Below are positions 26,705 through 35,348 of a stretch of 64,000 nt of DNA, in pieces (position 1 is the stretch's first letter; every line of letters begins with the position of its first letter). Both the position numbers and the translations under genes were made by a program. The notes beneath the pieces are model-generated. The model ran no database searches. It was not told the DNA's origin and saw nothing but the letters and a program-made list of their open reading frames with translations. Origin of the DNA: CAWCTD01 sp963798455 (GTDB lineage: Bacteria; Acidobacteriota; Terriglobia; Bryobacterales; Bryobacteraceae). The stretch spans positions 992,001 to 1,056,000 of the forward strand of contig CAWCTD010000004.1 in assembly GCA_963798455.1 (NCBI GenBank). Reading direction: 5' to 3'.

Positions 26705-27087
26705 GCGCTCTGGGCCGTCAGAACACGGTTGGCGGTCTGCTGGGCAAACAAGTAGAACTCGAACAGCGGCGCGGGCGCGCCACGCCCCCAGCGGCTGACC
26801 TTCCACTGGGCGCGCAAGCGGCTGATTTCCGGATGCGCGGAGAGATCGAGTTCGATCTGGTAGGTGCCACAGTAGAACTTCTGCGGCAATGAGAGCAGCG
26901 GCTTGCCCCCCCAATCCGTTCCGTCGGCGGAACCCCAGATGGAGAGGTCCAAGCTTTCCTGCTCTATGATCCGCGTAATTCCAAGGGTAAGCAGCAGCGG
27001 GTTCCCCTGCGACGGGCCGAGTTCGAGCGCTGGGCCCACGCCTTCCTCGTGGACTACGGTTTCTGTTACCAAGAATGCAGGCAGCAT
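26701..27087 (-). CDS. Conserved hypothetical beta-rich protein
   Basis: 128 residues from ATG 27087 (MLPAFLVTETVVHEEGVGPA). The body has alternating hydrophobic strands: LLLTLGITRIIEQESLDLSI, WGSADGTDWGGKPLLSLPQK, FYCGTYQIELDL. No signal peptide, membrane helix or catalytic motif is seen. It overlaps the PH-domain gene by 4 bases (ATGA), which implies translational coupling and a possible joint membrane-associated role. Not recognised. Confidence 0.6.
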   Translation of the reverse strand: MLPAFLVTETVVHEEGVGPALELGPSQGNPLLLTLGITRIIEQESLDLSIWGSADGTDWGGKPLLSLPQKFYCGTYQIELDLSAHPEISRLRAQWKVSRWGRGAPAPLFEFYLFAQQTANRVLTAQSA

Positions 27088-27523
27088 GAAGCCTCCTGCG
27101 GGAACGGTCCGCAGGCACGTTCCCACTTTACATAGGTTCTCACATTCGCGCGGCGAACGCCAGAAGCCTGCGCGGCCCATGAGGGCTTTCAGCGCACCGC
27201 AGAGGCTCAGGGAAGCGGGGTGTCTGAGTGGTCTGGGCCGTCTCAGCGCTGCACCCGTATGGTGAGGAAGCGCCCCGCTGGGGGCCCATCGAATTGGCGA
27301 TCGAGTGATTTGGTGATTGGGGGGGGCCGGGCGGGCGTGATGAGTATGTGGTCCCGAGGCCGGCGGGGGGGGCGCCTGGGCAGTTGTCCGGGACGGCGAG
27401 TACCCATCCATCTGGACTGCAATTCGCAGGTCGGTACTAATCCGTGGAACTCGTCCGAAATGGCTGGAATCCGATGGTTTCCGTACGAGGGCCGGCATGG
27501 GGCATTGGGCGATGCCAGAAACG
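27088..27523. other. Intergenic stretch with a decayed dispersed repeat
   Basis: About 436 bases with G-tracts. The minus strand of roughly 27290-27330 carries AATCACCAAATCACTCGATC followed by GCCAATTCG, which resembles the dispersed phrase AATCACCAGATCGCCAATTC at 28739 and, more loosely, the phrase at 34378. No gene is supported. Confidence 0.5.
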
Positions 27524-28510
27524 CTAACCGGCGAATTTGTCCGTCGCCGCGACCAGGGCGCGACTGTTCGGCGGGTCGAAAGCGCTGTGGCCGCTATCGG
27601 GGGTGATGATGAGCTCGGCTTCGGGCCACGCACGGTGGAGCGCCCACGCGCTTTCCATGGGGCAGACGACGTCGTAACGGCCCTGCACGATTACCCCGGG
27701 GATGCGGCGGATGCGCGAGGCGTTGCGCAGCAATTGGTCGTCGGTTTCGAGGAAACCCTTGTTGAAGAAGTAGTGGACCTCAATGCGCGCGAAGGCGAGG
27801 GCGAACTCATCCTCCTCGTAGTGGCCGGCGAAGGCGGGGTCGGGCAGGAGCTTAGAGGTGGCGCCCTCCCATCCGCTCCAGATCTTGGCAGCCGCGAGTC
27901 GCACGGCCGGATCATCGCTGGTAAGGCGGCGGTAGTAGGCCGAGAGCAGATCGCCGCGCTCTGCCTCGGGGATGTGGGCCAGGTACGGCTCCCAAGCGTC
28001 CGGATAGAGGACCGAAGCGCCACGCTGGTAGAACCAGTCGATTTCCTGCTTGCGGAGGAGGAAGATGCCGCGGAGGACGAGTTCGGTGACGCGATCGGGA
28101 TGAGTTTGGGAATAGGCGAGGGCGAGGGTGGAGCCCCAGGATCCGCCGAACACCTGCCAGCGCTCAATGCCGAGGTGTTCGCGGATTTTCTCGATGTCGG
28201 CGACGAGGTCCCAGGTGGTGTTGGCTTCGAGAGATGCGTAGGGCGTGCTCTTGCCGCAGCCGCGCTGGTCGAAGTTCACGATGCGGTACTTTTCGGGGTG
28301 GAAGAAGCGGCGCTGTTTTGGTTCGGAGCCACCGCCGGGACCGCCGTGCAGAAAAACCACCGGCTTGCCGGAGGGGTTGCCGCTTTCCTCGAAGTAGATC
28401 TCGTGGACCGGTGAGACCTGGAGCTGGCCCGTGTTGTAGGGCTCGATGGGAGGGTAGAGCCAGGTGACGGGATCCTTCATGGTGGATACGGGCAGGGCGT
28501 GGCCGGACAT
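27524..28510 (-). CDS. pip: Prolyl aminopeptidase (proline iminopeptidase)
   Basis: 328 residues, alpha/beta-hydrolase, family S33. The oxyanion motif HGGPGGG is at 55-61, the nucleophile Ser124 lies in GGSWGSTLAL, and the catalytic His lies in DSGHSAF near the end. The segments NFDQRGCGKSTPYASLEANT and EIDWFYQRGASVLYPDAW are typical of Pip. It removes N-terminal proline from peptides in the cytosol. Start 28510; an internal ATG at 28480 is also possible. Confidence 0.93.
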   Translation of the reverse strand: MSGHALPVSTMKDPVTWLYPPIEPYNTGQLQVSPVHEIYFEESGNPSGKPVVFLHGGPGGGSEPKQRRFFHPEKYRIVNFDQRGCGKSTPYASLEANTTWDLVADIEKIREHLGIERWQVFGGSWGSTLALAYSQTHPDRVTELVLRGIFLLRKQEIDWFYQRGASVLYPDAWEPYLAHIPEAERGDLLSAYYRRLTSDDPAVRLAAAKIWSGWEGATSKLLPDPAFAGHYEEDEFALAFARIEVHYFFNKGFLETDDQLLRNASRIRRIPGVIVQGRYDVVCPMESAWALHRAWPEAELIITPDSGHSAFDPPNSRALVAATDKFAG

Positions 28511-28865
28511 CGTGGGCAGTATACCTTCTTGTCTCCGGCCCGCGCGTGGCGGCGAACTGAAGCGGTGACCTCACGCTCGCCGGCAGTCGCCATACGAATA
28601 GGGCGCCATGCGGGACCACGCTGCCGCATTCTCCGGTAAGGCCGTTGTTCAACCCTGATTGCGGGGCGCTGCTGGGGAGGATGTGGCTGAGGAGGCGCGC
28701 CTCTATCTCCCCTTGAATCAATCACTGCTCCCGATCTCAAATCACCAGATCGCCAATTCACCAGTTGCCATGAGGGGGCCAGTTGTGCGGCTGCGGCGGT
28801 ACCCAGTCGGTGCGTGTCCGGTCGGGGGGCCGGACGTGGACGTGGCGTCCGCCCTACGGAACGCC
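28511..28865. other. Non-coding stretch with a dispersed repeat upstream of the phoH duplication
   Basis: About 355 bases. 28710-28785 (CTTGAATCAATCACTGCTCC, then GATCTCAAATCACCAG) is imperfectly repeated at about 34335-34400. The similarity between the two phoH flanks therefore continues upstream of the near-identical 842-bp block, but much less strictly. No gene is seen. Confidence 0.55.
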
Positions 28866-29707
28866 GCGGCCAACCAGGCTTCAAGTCCCGCTCCTGCCCT
28901 GCTATACTTCAGGCAGATGGTGACCTCTCCGCGCACGCGGACGGCAAGGTTCACAGAAAACGGCGAAGCCGCGTGCCCGCGTGCTCCCCTCACACCGCCA
29001 GCGAACCCGGACGCCCCATGGAGGTAGCTAGAACCTTTTGAACACAAAGACCAGTGTGCAGATCGGCCGCGGGATCGAATCGTTGTTCGGCACCCGCGAT
29101 GAGAACATCCGGCTGCTGGAAAGCGGCCTGAACGTGCGCACGCAGTTGCTCGCCGACAGCCTGGAGATCGAAGGCGAGGAGGCCGATGTGGCCCGAGCCG
29201 AGTCCATCCTGGCGGACTATGTCGCCCTCGTCAAACAAGGCCATACCTTCTCCAACGGAGACCTGAACTGCTACTTTCGCGTCGTCACCGAGGATCGGGA
29301 CGTGTCCCTTCAGGACCTGGTGACGAGCGGCCGGCAGCGCAACTTCGGAAAGAAATCGGTGGCGCCGAAGTCGGCCAATCAACGCCGCTATGTGGAAGCC
29401 ATCGAGCGCAACGACCTGGTTTTCGGCATCGGGCCCGCCGGCACGGGGAAGACTTACCTCGCCGTGGCCATGGGCGTCTCCGCGCTGCTGGGCAAACAAG
29501 TCACCCGGATCATCCTCACCCGGCCCGCGGTGGAAGCGGGCGAGAGATTGGGCTTCCTCCCGGGCACGCTTCAGGAGAAGGTCGACCCGTACTTGCGCCC
29601 CCTTTATGACGCCCTCTACGACATGCTCGAGGTGGAGAAGGTGGAGAAGTTCCTGGAGCGCTCCGTCATCGAAGTCGCGCCGCTGGCCTTCATGCGCGGG
29701 CGCACGC
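28866..29707 (+). repeat. Direct repeat, left copy (842 bp, phoH 5' region)
   Basis: Matches 34507-35348 with no indels at an offset of 5641 bp. I count 12 differences (98.6 percent identity): 4 in the upstream part and 8 in the coding part. It spans a promoter, ribosome site, TTG start and the first two thirds of phoH. Confidence 0.97.
28880..28908 (+). promoter_or_regulatory. Sigma-70 promoter in the left phoH repeat
   Basis: TTCAAG (28880-28885), 17-base spacer and TATACT (28903-28908). The same promoter is conserved in the right copy. It should transcribe the truncated phoH. Confidence 0.5.
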
Positions 29708-29745
29708 AAGGACACACTTCCCGGAACGGCGTTTCACGGGACTGA
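29038..29745 (+). pseudogene. Truncated phoH (PhoH-like ATPase lacking Walker B half)
   Basis: Starts with TTG 29038 like the intact copy, after GGAGGT at 29020. The first 223 residues are identical to the intact PhoH at 34679, including Walker A (GPAGTGKT). After the MRGRT sequence the frame enters island DNA and stops after a foreign tail (QGHTSRNGVSRD). It lacks the Walker B region VIMDEAQN and everything after it, so it cannot be a normal ATPase. Promoter and ribosome site are intact, so a 235-residue fragment could be made. Confidence 0.9.
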
Positions 29746-29872
29746 TAACCTGAGAGACGGTCGCCACTGCCAACCAAGCGCAGTCGGCCTCTCTGATTGC
29801 GCGCAGGGGCCGTCAGCAGGTAGAGGAAAAGGCTTATGATCTAGGAAACGGAAGATATTCAGTGGAGGCATC

Positions 29873-30139
29873 GTGTACATCACCAACCAGCTATCGGAAC
29901 AACAACGTCAAGGAATCGCCGCACAACTCCAACAGAAAGGTGCCGTGCAGCCGTGTCCTCGATGCCGGTACTCCGAATTCGCGATCATCGACACGACAGC
30001 ACGGATTCAAATGTCCGGCCCCGTTCAAACTATGGCCAATCCAAACGTATTCACGACGGCTATCGAAACCGTGATCGTGGTGTGTACGAACTGCGGCTTC
30101 ATATCCCAGCACTTGGTTGATATTCTCAACAAGGAATAG
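29873..30139 (+). CDS. Small two-CxxC zinc-ribbon protein of the phoH island
   Basis: 88 residues from GTG 29873, preceded by GTGGAGGC. Two cysteine pairs, CPRC near residue 28 and CTNC near 71, can hold one zinc. Between them lies a beta-rich segment (FAIIDTTARIQMSGPVQTMA). The C-terminus is CGFISQHLVDILNKE. It is not a named family to my knowledge. The stop codon directly precedes the next gene (first possible start at 30140, ATG at 30149), so the two are translationally coupled and probably act together. Confidence 0.65.
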   Translation: MYITNQLSEQQRQGIAAQLQQKGAVQPCPRCRYSEFAIIDTTARIQMSGPVQTMANPNVFTTAIETVIVVCTNCGFISQHLVDILNKE

Positions 30140-30148
30140 GTGGCTGGT

Positions 30149-30802
30149 ATGAGTGAGGATAAATTCGGCAAGCCTGCTGATTACCTGACCGGGATGTCAT
30201 TCGTTCAGGGCGTTCATTACAACGTTGGCCAGCAGGTGATCATCACAACCGCGGACAAACTGTTTCGCCCACTTTCCGAATGGAAGAGGACCATAGAAAA
30301 ACACCACTCATGGACCGGGCCGGTTCCACTGTTCCTCACCCTGTTGCTTTCCCTTGTCACCACCGACACAAAGGACAGGTTTGGGATTACGAAGGACGCG
30401 TGGAGCGCCACGTTTTTGCTTCTTACGATGGCTGCAGGGCTGTGGATGCTCTACACGCTGGTTCAACTCCTGATAAAATGCGCCTCGATAGATGACGTCG
30501 TCGAGCAGATTAAGAATTCGCAGCCGTCAGCTGAGGTGCCAAGCGGAATCGGCCCAAGGCTGGGTGAGGAAACGCGGCTGATCATCGAGTCTGCGAGGTA
30601 CGGGGCAGGGGGAAAGTTCGTTGATGTGCAGGCAGCCCTTGCTAAACGGTTGGAGACCGGGCCTCTCCGAGTGGTCGCCGATAACAATCTCGCCGGGGAC
30701 CCATGTGTTGGTACTCCGAAGGAGCTCACCGTCTCCTATTTTCATGACGGGCTGCACCTTACTAAGGCCGTGAAAGAGGGTGAGGTATTGTCACTTCCTT
30801 AG
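30149..30802 (+). CDS. Two-TM protein with C-terminal DUF3395/DNAJC11-C-like domain
   Basis: 217 residues from ATG 30149. The N-terminus (about 1-50) is soluble, followed by two membrane helices (WTGPVPLFLTLLLSLVTTDT and ATFLLLTMAAGLWMLYTLVQ). From about 140 on, a small beta domain begins IIESARYGAGGKFVDVQAAL and ends AGDPCVGTPKELTVSYFHDG, EVLSLP. That pattern (ARYGA...DVT, GDPC.G..K.L.V.Y, V.E...L.LP) resembles DUF3395. A membrane-anchored sensor or effector paired with the zinc ribbon is plausible; this is inference from architecture and context. Confidence 0.6.
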   Translation: MSEDKFGKPADYLTGMSFVQGVHYNVGQQVIITTADKLFRPLSEWKRTIEKHHSWTGPVPLFLTLLLSLVTTDTKDRFGITKDAWSATFLLLTMAAGLWMLYTLVQLLIKCASIDDVVEQIKNSQPSAEVPSGIGPRLGEETRLIIESARYGAGGKFVDVQAALAKRLETGPLRVVADNNLAGDPCVGTPKELTVSYFHDGLHLTKAVKEGEVLSLP

Positions 30803-31071
30803 GCAAGAAGCCGCAGGGCCCTCAAACGCTGGTCCGGGGACATTAGTCTCGTGAAGTCCCCATCCCAGCAGGATCAGTCCCCCCAAGAAGTCGCCGCACT
30901 CCGCGAAATGGGCGCCGCGTCGGCTTGGCGCACGCGCCTCGTTGCGTGGCCGCCTCGGGAGGCGCCGGGCATGAACCCTTTCCGTCCGTGGCCACCGCAG
31001 CCCGCGCTTCTAGAGTGAAAGTTGCGCTTATGCACCTTCGCGGCAACATGCGATAGTCTTGTTCCATAGCC
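30803..31071. other. Intergenic gap inside the island
   Basis: About 270 bases, GC-rich, with only shadow frames. It separates the zinc-ribbon/2-TM pair from the methylase gene, which therefore probably has its own promoter. Nothing specific is recognised. Confidence 0.4.
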
Positions 31072-34000
31072 ATGGCTGAGAACCTCGATAGCAGCACGAA
31101 GCAACTCCTTTCCGAATATTTGGCACAGGTTCGGTTGTTGCCCAATGAGTCCGCCAAGACTCACCGTTTCGTCGCCTTGGTTGGGCAGGCGTTCCCGGGT
31201 TCGGCGATCATCAGCAAGCTCACGGCGGGCATCGAGAAAGCCATCCGCATTCAATTGCCCGAGAGGGCCAAGAAGGGCCATATTGATTCCTACTTCGGCA
31301 ACGCGGTGCTTGAGTTCGAATACTCAATCAAGGCGACGGGCAAGGTCGCAGAACAGCAATTGCGAGAGTATTGTTCTGGCGTATGGGCCAAAGAAGGCAA
31401 GCCCCATCGGCCCTTGCTCGCCGTCGCCAGTGACGGCGTCGTCTGGCGGACCTACCGCCCGAGCCTTCCCTCAAATCTAGAAGAACCGCCCAAGCCCGGT
31501 GACGTGAGCATGGAGCCACTGCGGGAACTCATCCTCACCGATTCCAACCTCTTCGACTTCTATCTTTTCCTGAACACTCTGCTGTTCCGGATGGGCCAGG
31601 TTGTTCCTTCCGCCGAGCAGTTCAGGCAAGACTTTGGAAGAGAGAGTTTGGCGTACGGCGATGCTATGGAAACGCTCGCGATGGCCTGGCGGCGCACAAG
31701 GGAAGAGAAGGAGCCGGACCTTGCCTATCGAAACTGGCAGCGCTACCTGACTGTCACGTACGGTTCCCTGCCGGCAGCCTCGAGCGCGGAGGGCCAGGAA
31801 CTGACCGAGCTCGAAGATCTCTTCCTGAAGCATACCTATTTGGCATCCGTGGCGCGGCTCATGATCTGGGCGTCGATTTCGCGCGGGCAATCTGCGAAAC
31901 CTTACGGAGAGGTCGCCGACACGGTGCTGTCGGGTGAGTACTTTCGGGCAGGCGGTCTCGCCAATCTGGTTGAAGATGACTTCTTCCAATGGATACGATC
32001 GACCACCGCGCGCGAGCTGCTACGGCCCGTATGGGAGCGCATGATCGCGCAGATCGAGACCTACGATCTCAGCCGACTGGGTCAGGACGTGCTCAAGGGT
32101 GTTTACCAGGAACTCGTGGACCCGAAGGACCGGCACCTTCTTGGCGAGTACTACACGCCGGACTGGCTGTGCGAGCGCGTCGTATCAGAACTCCTGCCAA
32201 AATCAGGCTACGTCAGGGTGCTCGATCCCGCGTGCGGCTCTGGTAGTTTTCTCCGCGCCGTTATCACACATTTTCTGGAGCACGACTCGGCTCCTGACGC
32301 GCAGCGGTTGCAGCGCGTGCTCGAGCATGTGGTAGGAATCGACGTTCACCCGCTGGCCGTCAATATTGCCAAGGCAACATACGTCCTCGCGCTAGGACCG
32401 GTCATTCGGGCGGCGAAGCGGCCCGTCACAGTGCCGGTATATATGGCGGATTCCCTGTTTCTTCCGAGCGAGGTGCGGCAGATGAAACTGCACGACAAAG
32501 TCCAAGTGAAGGTGACGTTTGCCGGCAAGGAAGTGCTTATGCCGGAGAGCTTCATCACCTCGCCTGACCTGTTCGATCCTGCCATAGCCGCTGCTTCCAA
32601 GGTAGCTGCCGACCATGCGCATACCAAGGCTGAGACCCTTGAGGCGCTGAAGGCGTTTGTCCTGAAGGCGGCGCCCGGCTTGAAAAAGCACGATGAACTG
32701 GAACAGATCTTCAATTCACTCTGGGAGTACACTACGGCCTTGGCCGAGCTCGTACGCAGCCGCGACAACTCCATCTGGGCGTTCATCATCCGTAATTCGT
32801 ACCGGCCGGCAATGCTACGTGAGCGCTTTGATGTGCTTGTCGGGAATCCCCCGTGGCTCTCCTACCGTTACATCTCTGATCCGGAGTACCAGGCCGAGAT
32901 CAAGAAGCGGGCAGTAGAGGACTACCGGATCGCGCCGAACAAACAAAGGTTGATGACGCAGATGGAGCTCGCTTCCGTGTTCCTTGCCCATTCCATGGGT
33001 TGGTTCGCTGCCAAAGGCGCAAGACTCGGCTTCGTCATGCCACGCAGCATTCTTTCCGGCGACCAGCACGAGAACCTCCGGCTTCGCAATTACAGTTGGC
33101 GCTGCCGGCTTCGGCTGTCGGGTTACTGGGACATGAAGGATGTGGCGCCACTCTTTAACGTCCCTACATGCGTGTTATTCGCGCAAGAGAGCACGGATGC
33201 AGGCAGCGCCGAGGACGTCCTGCCGGTAAAGGAATGGTCGGGCAAGCTCGATGAGCGGGACTGCCCTTGGCCGGTTGCCAAGAAGAAGTTGTCATATGAG
33301 GAGGCAACGGGGCGCGTGATCTACCTAGCCAAGCGTTCTGCGTTTTCCACGTCGCCAGGCGCGGCCAAGCCCGGGGTCTCAAGCGCCTATGCCCAACGCT
33401 TCGGCCAAGGTGCCACGATCGTTCCGCGGTGCTTCTACTTCGTTCGTTCGCATCTCACCTTCCCCGTCGATCCAGATGGGCTGTACTCGGCCGAGACGGA
33501 CCCGGAACAACTGGCCCTCGCCAAGAAGCCGTACGATGACGTGCACCTGTCCGGGCAGGTCGAGGGACGGTTCTTCTATTACACCGTGCTGGCCCGACAT
33601 GTCCTGCCGTTCGCGTTATCAACTCCCTCCACGACCGTCATCCCGCTTGTCTGCGGCGGGTCCAAGCGAGAAGTATGGGAGGCCGCAGTCCTGAAGCGAC
33701 GGGGGTATCGCGAGTTCGGCCGCTGGATGGAAGAAGCTGAGCGGAGTTGGACACAGAAACGCGGAAAAAAAGCGGACAAGGTTTCGCTGTACGAATGGTT
33801 GGACTACCAGAGCAAGCTAACCGCGCAGCGGTTCTCGGATGAGCATATGGTTTTTTACAACGCGGCCGGGACCAACGTTTCAGCGGTCAGCGCGCGACGG
33901 TCGGAGCTCGCGCTACCGCTACTTGCAGAGCACAAAGTCTATTGGGCCGCATTCACCTGTGCCGAAGAGGCCGACTATTTGGTGTCAATATTAAACTCGT

Positions 34001-34281
34001 CCGTTAGCAATGAAGCGATCAAACCATTCCAGAGCATGGGTTTAATGGGCGAGCGGGACATCGAAAAGAAACTGATGGATCTGCCGATCCCCAGGTTCAA
34101 CCCGGCGGACAGCCGGCACGAGGCCCTCGTCCACCTTGGTCGGCAAGCCCGCGAAAAGGCCCGCAGATTTCTGAAGATGTCGCGCCCGCTCACCTCCCTC
34201 GCGAGGCAGCGCGCTTGGATCCGCGAGCAACTGAAGAACGAACTTGAGGAGATCGATCGCATTGTGAAGAAGTTGGTGTAA
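31072..34281 (+). CDS. Fused type IIG-like restriction-modification enzyme (N6-adenine methylase)
   Basis: 1069 residues. The N-terminal domain contains GHIDSYFGNAVLEFEYSIK (about 70-88) and QLREYCSGVW, compatible with a PD-(D/E)xK nuclease core, although catalytic residues are not certain. After a helical linker comes LGEYYTPDWLCERVV, SAM motif I DPACGSGSFL at about 385, GIDVHPLAVNIAK, and catalytic motif IV NPPW at about 591. The C-terminal 400 residues are the likely target-recognition region (SILNSSVSNEAIKPFQSMGL, PIPRFNPADSRH). One polypeptide probably cuts and methylates DNA; a methylase-only role in a larger system is the alternative. No partner S, helicase or BREX gene is next to it. 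Confidence 0.85.
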   Translation: MAENLDSSTKQLLSEYLAQVRLLPNESAKTHRFVALVGQAFPGSAIISKLTAGIEKAIRIQLPERAKKGHIDSYFGNAVLEFEYSIKATGKVAEQQLREYCSGVWAKEGKPHRPLLAVASDGVVWRTYRPSLPSNLEEPPKPGDVSMEPLRELILTDSNLFDFYLFLNTLLFRMGQVVPSAEQFRQDFGRESLAYGDAMETLAMAWRRTREEKEPDLAYRNWQRYLTVTYGSLPAASSAEGQELTELEDLFLKHTYLASVARLMIWASISRGQSAKPYGEVADTVLSGEYFRAGGLANLVEDDFFQWIRSTTARELLRPVWERMIAQIETYDLSRLGQDVLKGVYQELVDPKDRHLLGEYYTPDWLCERVVSELLPKSGYVRVLDPACGSGSFLRAVITHFLEHDSAPDAQRLQRVLEHVVGIDVHPLAVNIAKATYVLALGPVIRAAKRPVTVPVYMADSLFLPSEVRQMKLHDKVQVKVTFAGKEVLMPESFITSPDLFDPAIAAASKVAADHAHTKAETLEALKAFVLKAAPGLKKHDELEQIFNSLWEYTTALAELVRSRDNSIWAFIIRNSYRPAMLRERFDVLVGNPPWLSYRYISDPEYQAEIKKRAVEDYRIAPNKQRLMTQMELASVFLAHSMGWFAAKGARLGFVMPRSILSGDQHENLRLRNYSWRCRLRLSGYWDMKDVAPLFNVPTCVLFAQESTDAGSAEDVLPVKEWSGKLDERDCPWPVAKKKLSYEEATGRVIYLAKRSAFSTSPGAAKPGVSSAYAQRFGQGATIVPRCFYFVRSHLTFPVDPDGLYSAETDPEQLALAKKPYDDVHLSGQVEGRFFYYTVLARHVLPFALSTPSTTVIPLVCGGSKREVWEAAVLKRRGYREFGRWMEEAERSWTQKRGKKADKVSLYEWLDYQSKLTAQRFSDEHMVFYNAAGTNVSAVSARRSELALPLLAEHKVYWAAFTCAEEADYLVSILNSSVSNEAIKPFQSMGLMGERDIEKKLMDLPIPRFNPADSRHEALVHLGRQAREKARRFLKMSRPLTSLARQRAWIREQLKNELEEIDRIVKKLV

Positions 34282-34506
34282 TCCCCCTGGATGCTGCGAA
34301 GTTCGCGGTCACGGCTCGCGCGCGCCTCGATCTCCCTCTGAATCAATCGCTGCTGCCAATCTCAGATCCCGGGTCACCAAATCACCAGTTATCATGAGGG
34401 CGCCCGCTGTCGGGCCACAACGGCCTCCGGGAGGCGCGAGCCTGAGCGGGTTCAAGGAGACATTTTTGCCAAACGGACCCAATCCCAAAAACGGACACTT
34501 CCGGCT
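34282..34506. other. Right island junction with IS-end-like sequence
   Basis: 34335-34400 repeats, imperfectly, the sequence at 28710-28785. 34450-34500 contains two AAACGGAC words (34471-34478 and 34489-34496, 18 bases apart) and GGACACTTCC. This layout is like the repeated ends of IS21-type elements, but no transposase is present. GGACAC..TTCC also occurs just inside the left junction at 29710. Confidence 0.35.
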
Positions 34507-35348
34507 GCGGCCAACCAGGCTTCAAGTCCCGCTCCTGCCCTGCTATACTTCAGGCAGATGGTGAACTCTCCGCGCACGCGGACGGCAAGGTTCACAGAAA
34601 AGGGCGAAGCCGCATGCCCGCGTGCTCCCCTCACACCGCCAGCGAACCCGGGCGCCCCATGGAGGTAGCTAGAACCTTTTGAACACAAAGACCAGTGTGC
34701 AGATCGGCCGCGGGATCGAATCGTTGTTCGGCACCCGCGATGAGAACATCCGGCTGCTGGAAAGCGGCCTGAACGTGCGCACGCAGTTGCTCGCCGACAG
34801 CCTGGAGATCGAAGGCGAGGAGGCCGATGTGGCCCGCGCCGAGTCCATCCTGGCGGACTATGTTGCCCTCGTCAAACAAGGCCATACCTTCTCCAACGGG
34901 GACCTGAACTGCTACTTCCGCGTCGTCACCGAGGATCGGGACGTGTCCCTTCAGGACCTGGTGACGAGTGGCCGGCAGCGCAACTTCGGAAAGAAATCGG
35001 TGGCGCCGAAGTCGGCCAATCAACGCCGATATGTGGAAGCCATCGAGCGCAACGACCTGGTTTTCGGCATCGGGCCCGCCGGCACGGGGAAGACTTACCT
35101 CGCCGTGGCCATGGGCGTCTCCGCGCTCCTGGGCAAACAAGTCACCCGGATCATCCTCACCCGGCCCGCGGTGGAAGCGGGCGAGAGATTGGGCTTCCTC
35201 CCGGGCACGCTTCAGGAGAAGGTCGACCCGTACTTGCGCCCCCTTTATGACGCCCTCTACGACATGCTCGAGGTGGAGAAGGTGGAGAAGTTCCTGGAGC
35301 GCTCCGTCATCGAAGTCGCGCCTCTGGCCTTCATGCGCGGGCGCACGC
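34507..35348 (+). repeat. Direct repeat, right copy (842 bp, phoH 5' region)
   Basis: Partner of 28866-29707. Continues without a break into the rest of the intact phoH gene. All 8 coding differences from the left copy are at third codon positions and silent. Confidence 0.97.
34521..34549 (+). promoter_or_regulatory. Sigma-70 promoter of intact phoH operon
   Basis: TTCAAG (34521-34526), 17-base spacer, TATACT (34544-34549). Identical to the left copy. It would drive phoH-ybeY-CorC-era. Confidence 0.5.

Noticed and set aside
29708..34506. Integrase-driven genomic island at a tRNA
   Set aside because: No integrase, no tRNA and repeats far longer than att cores.
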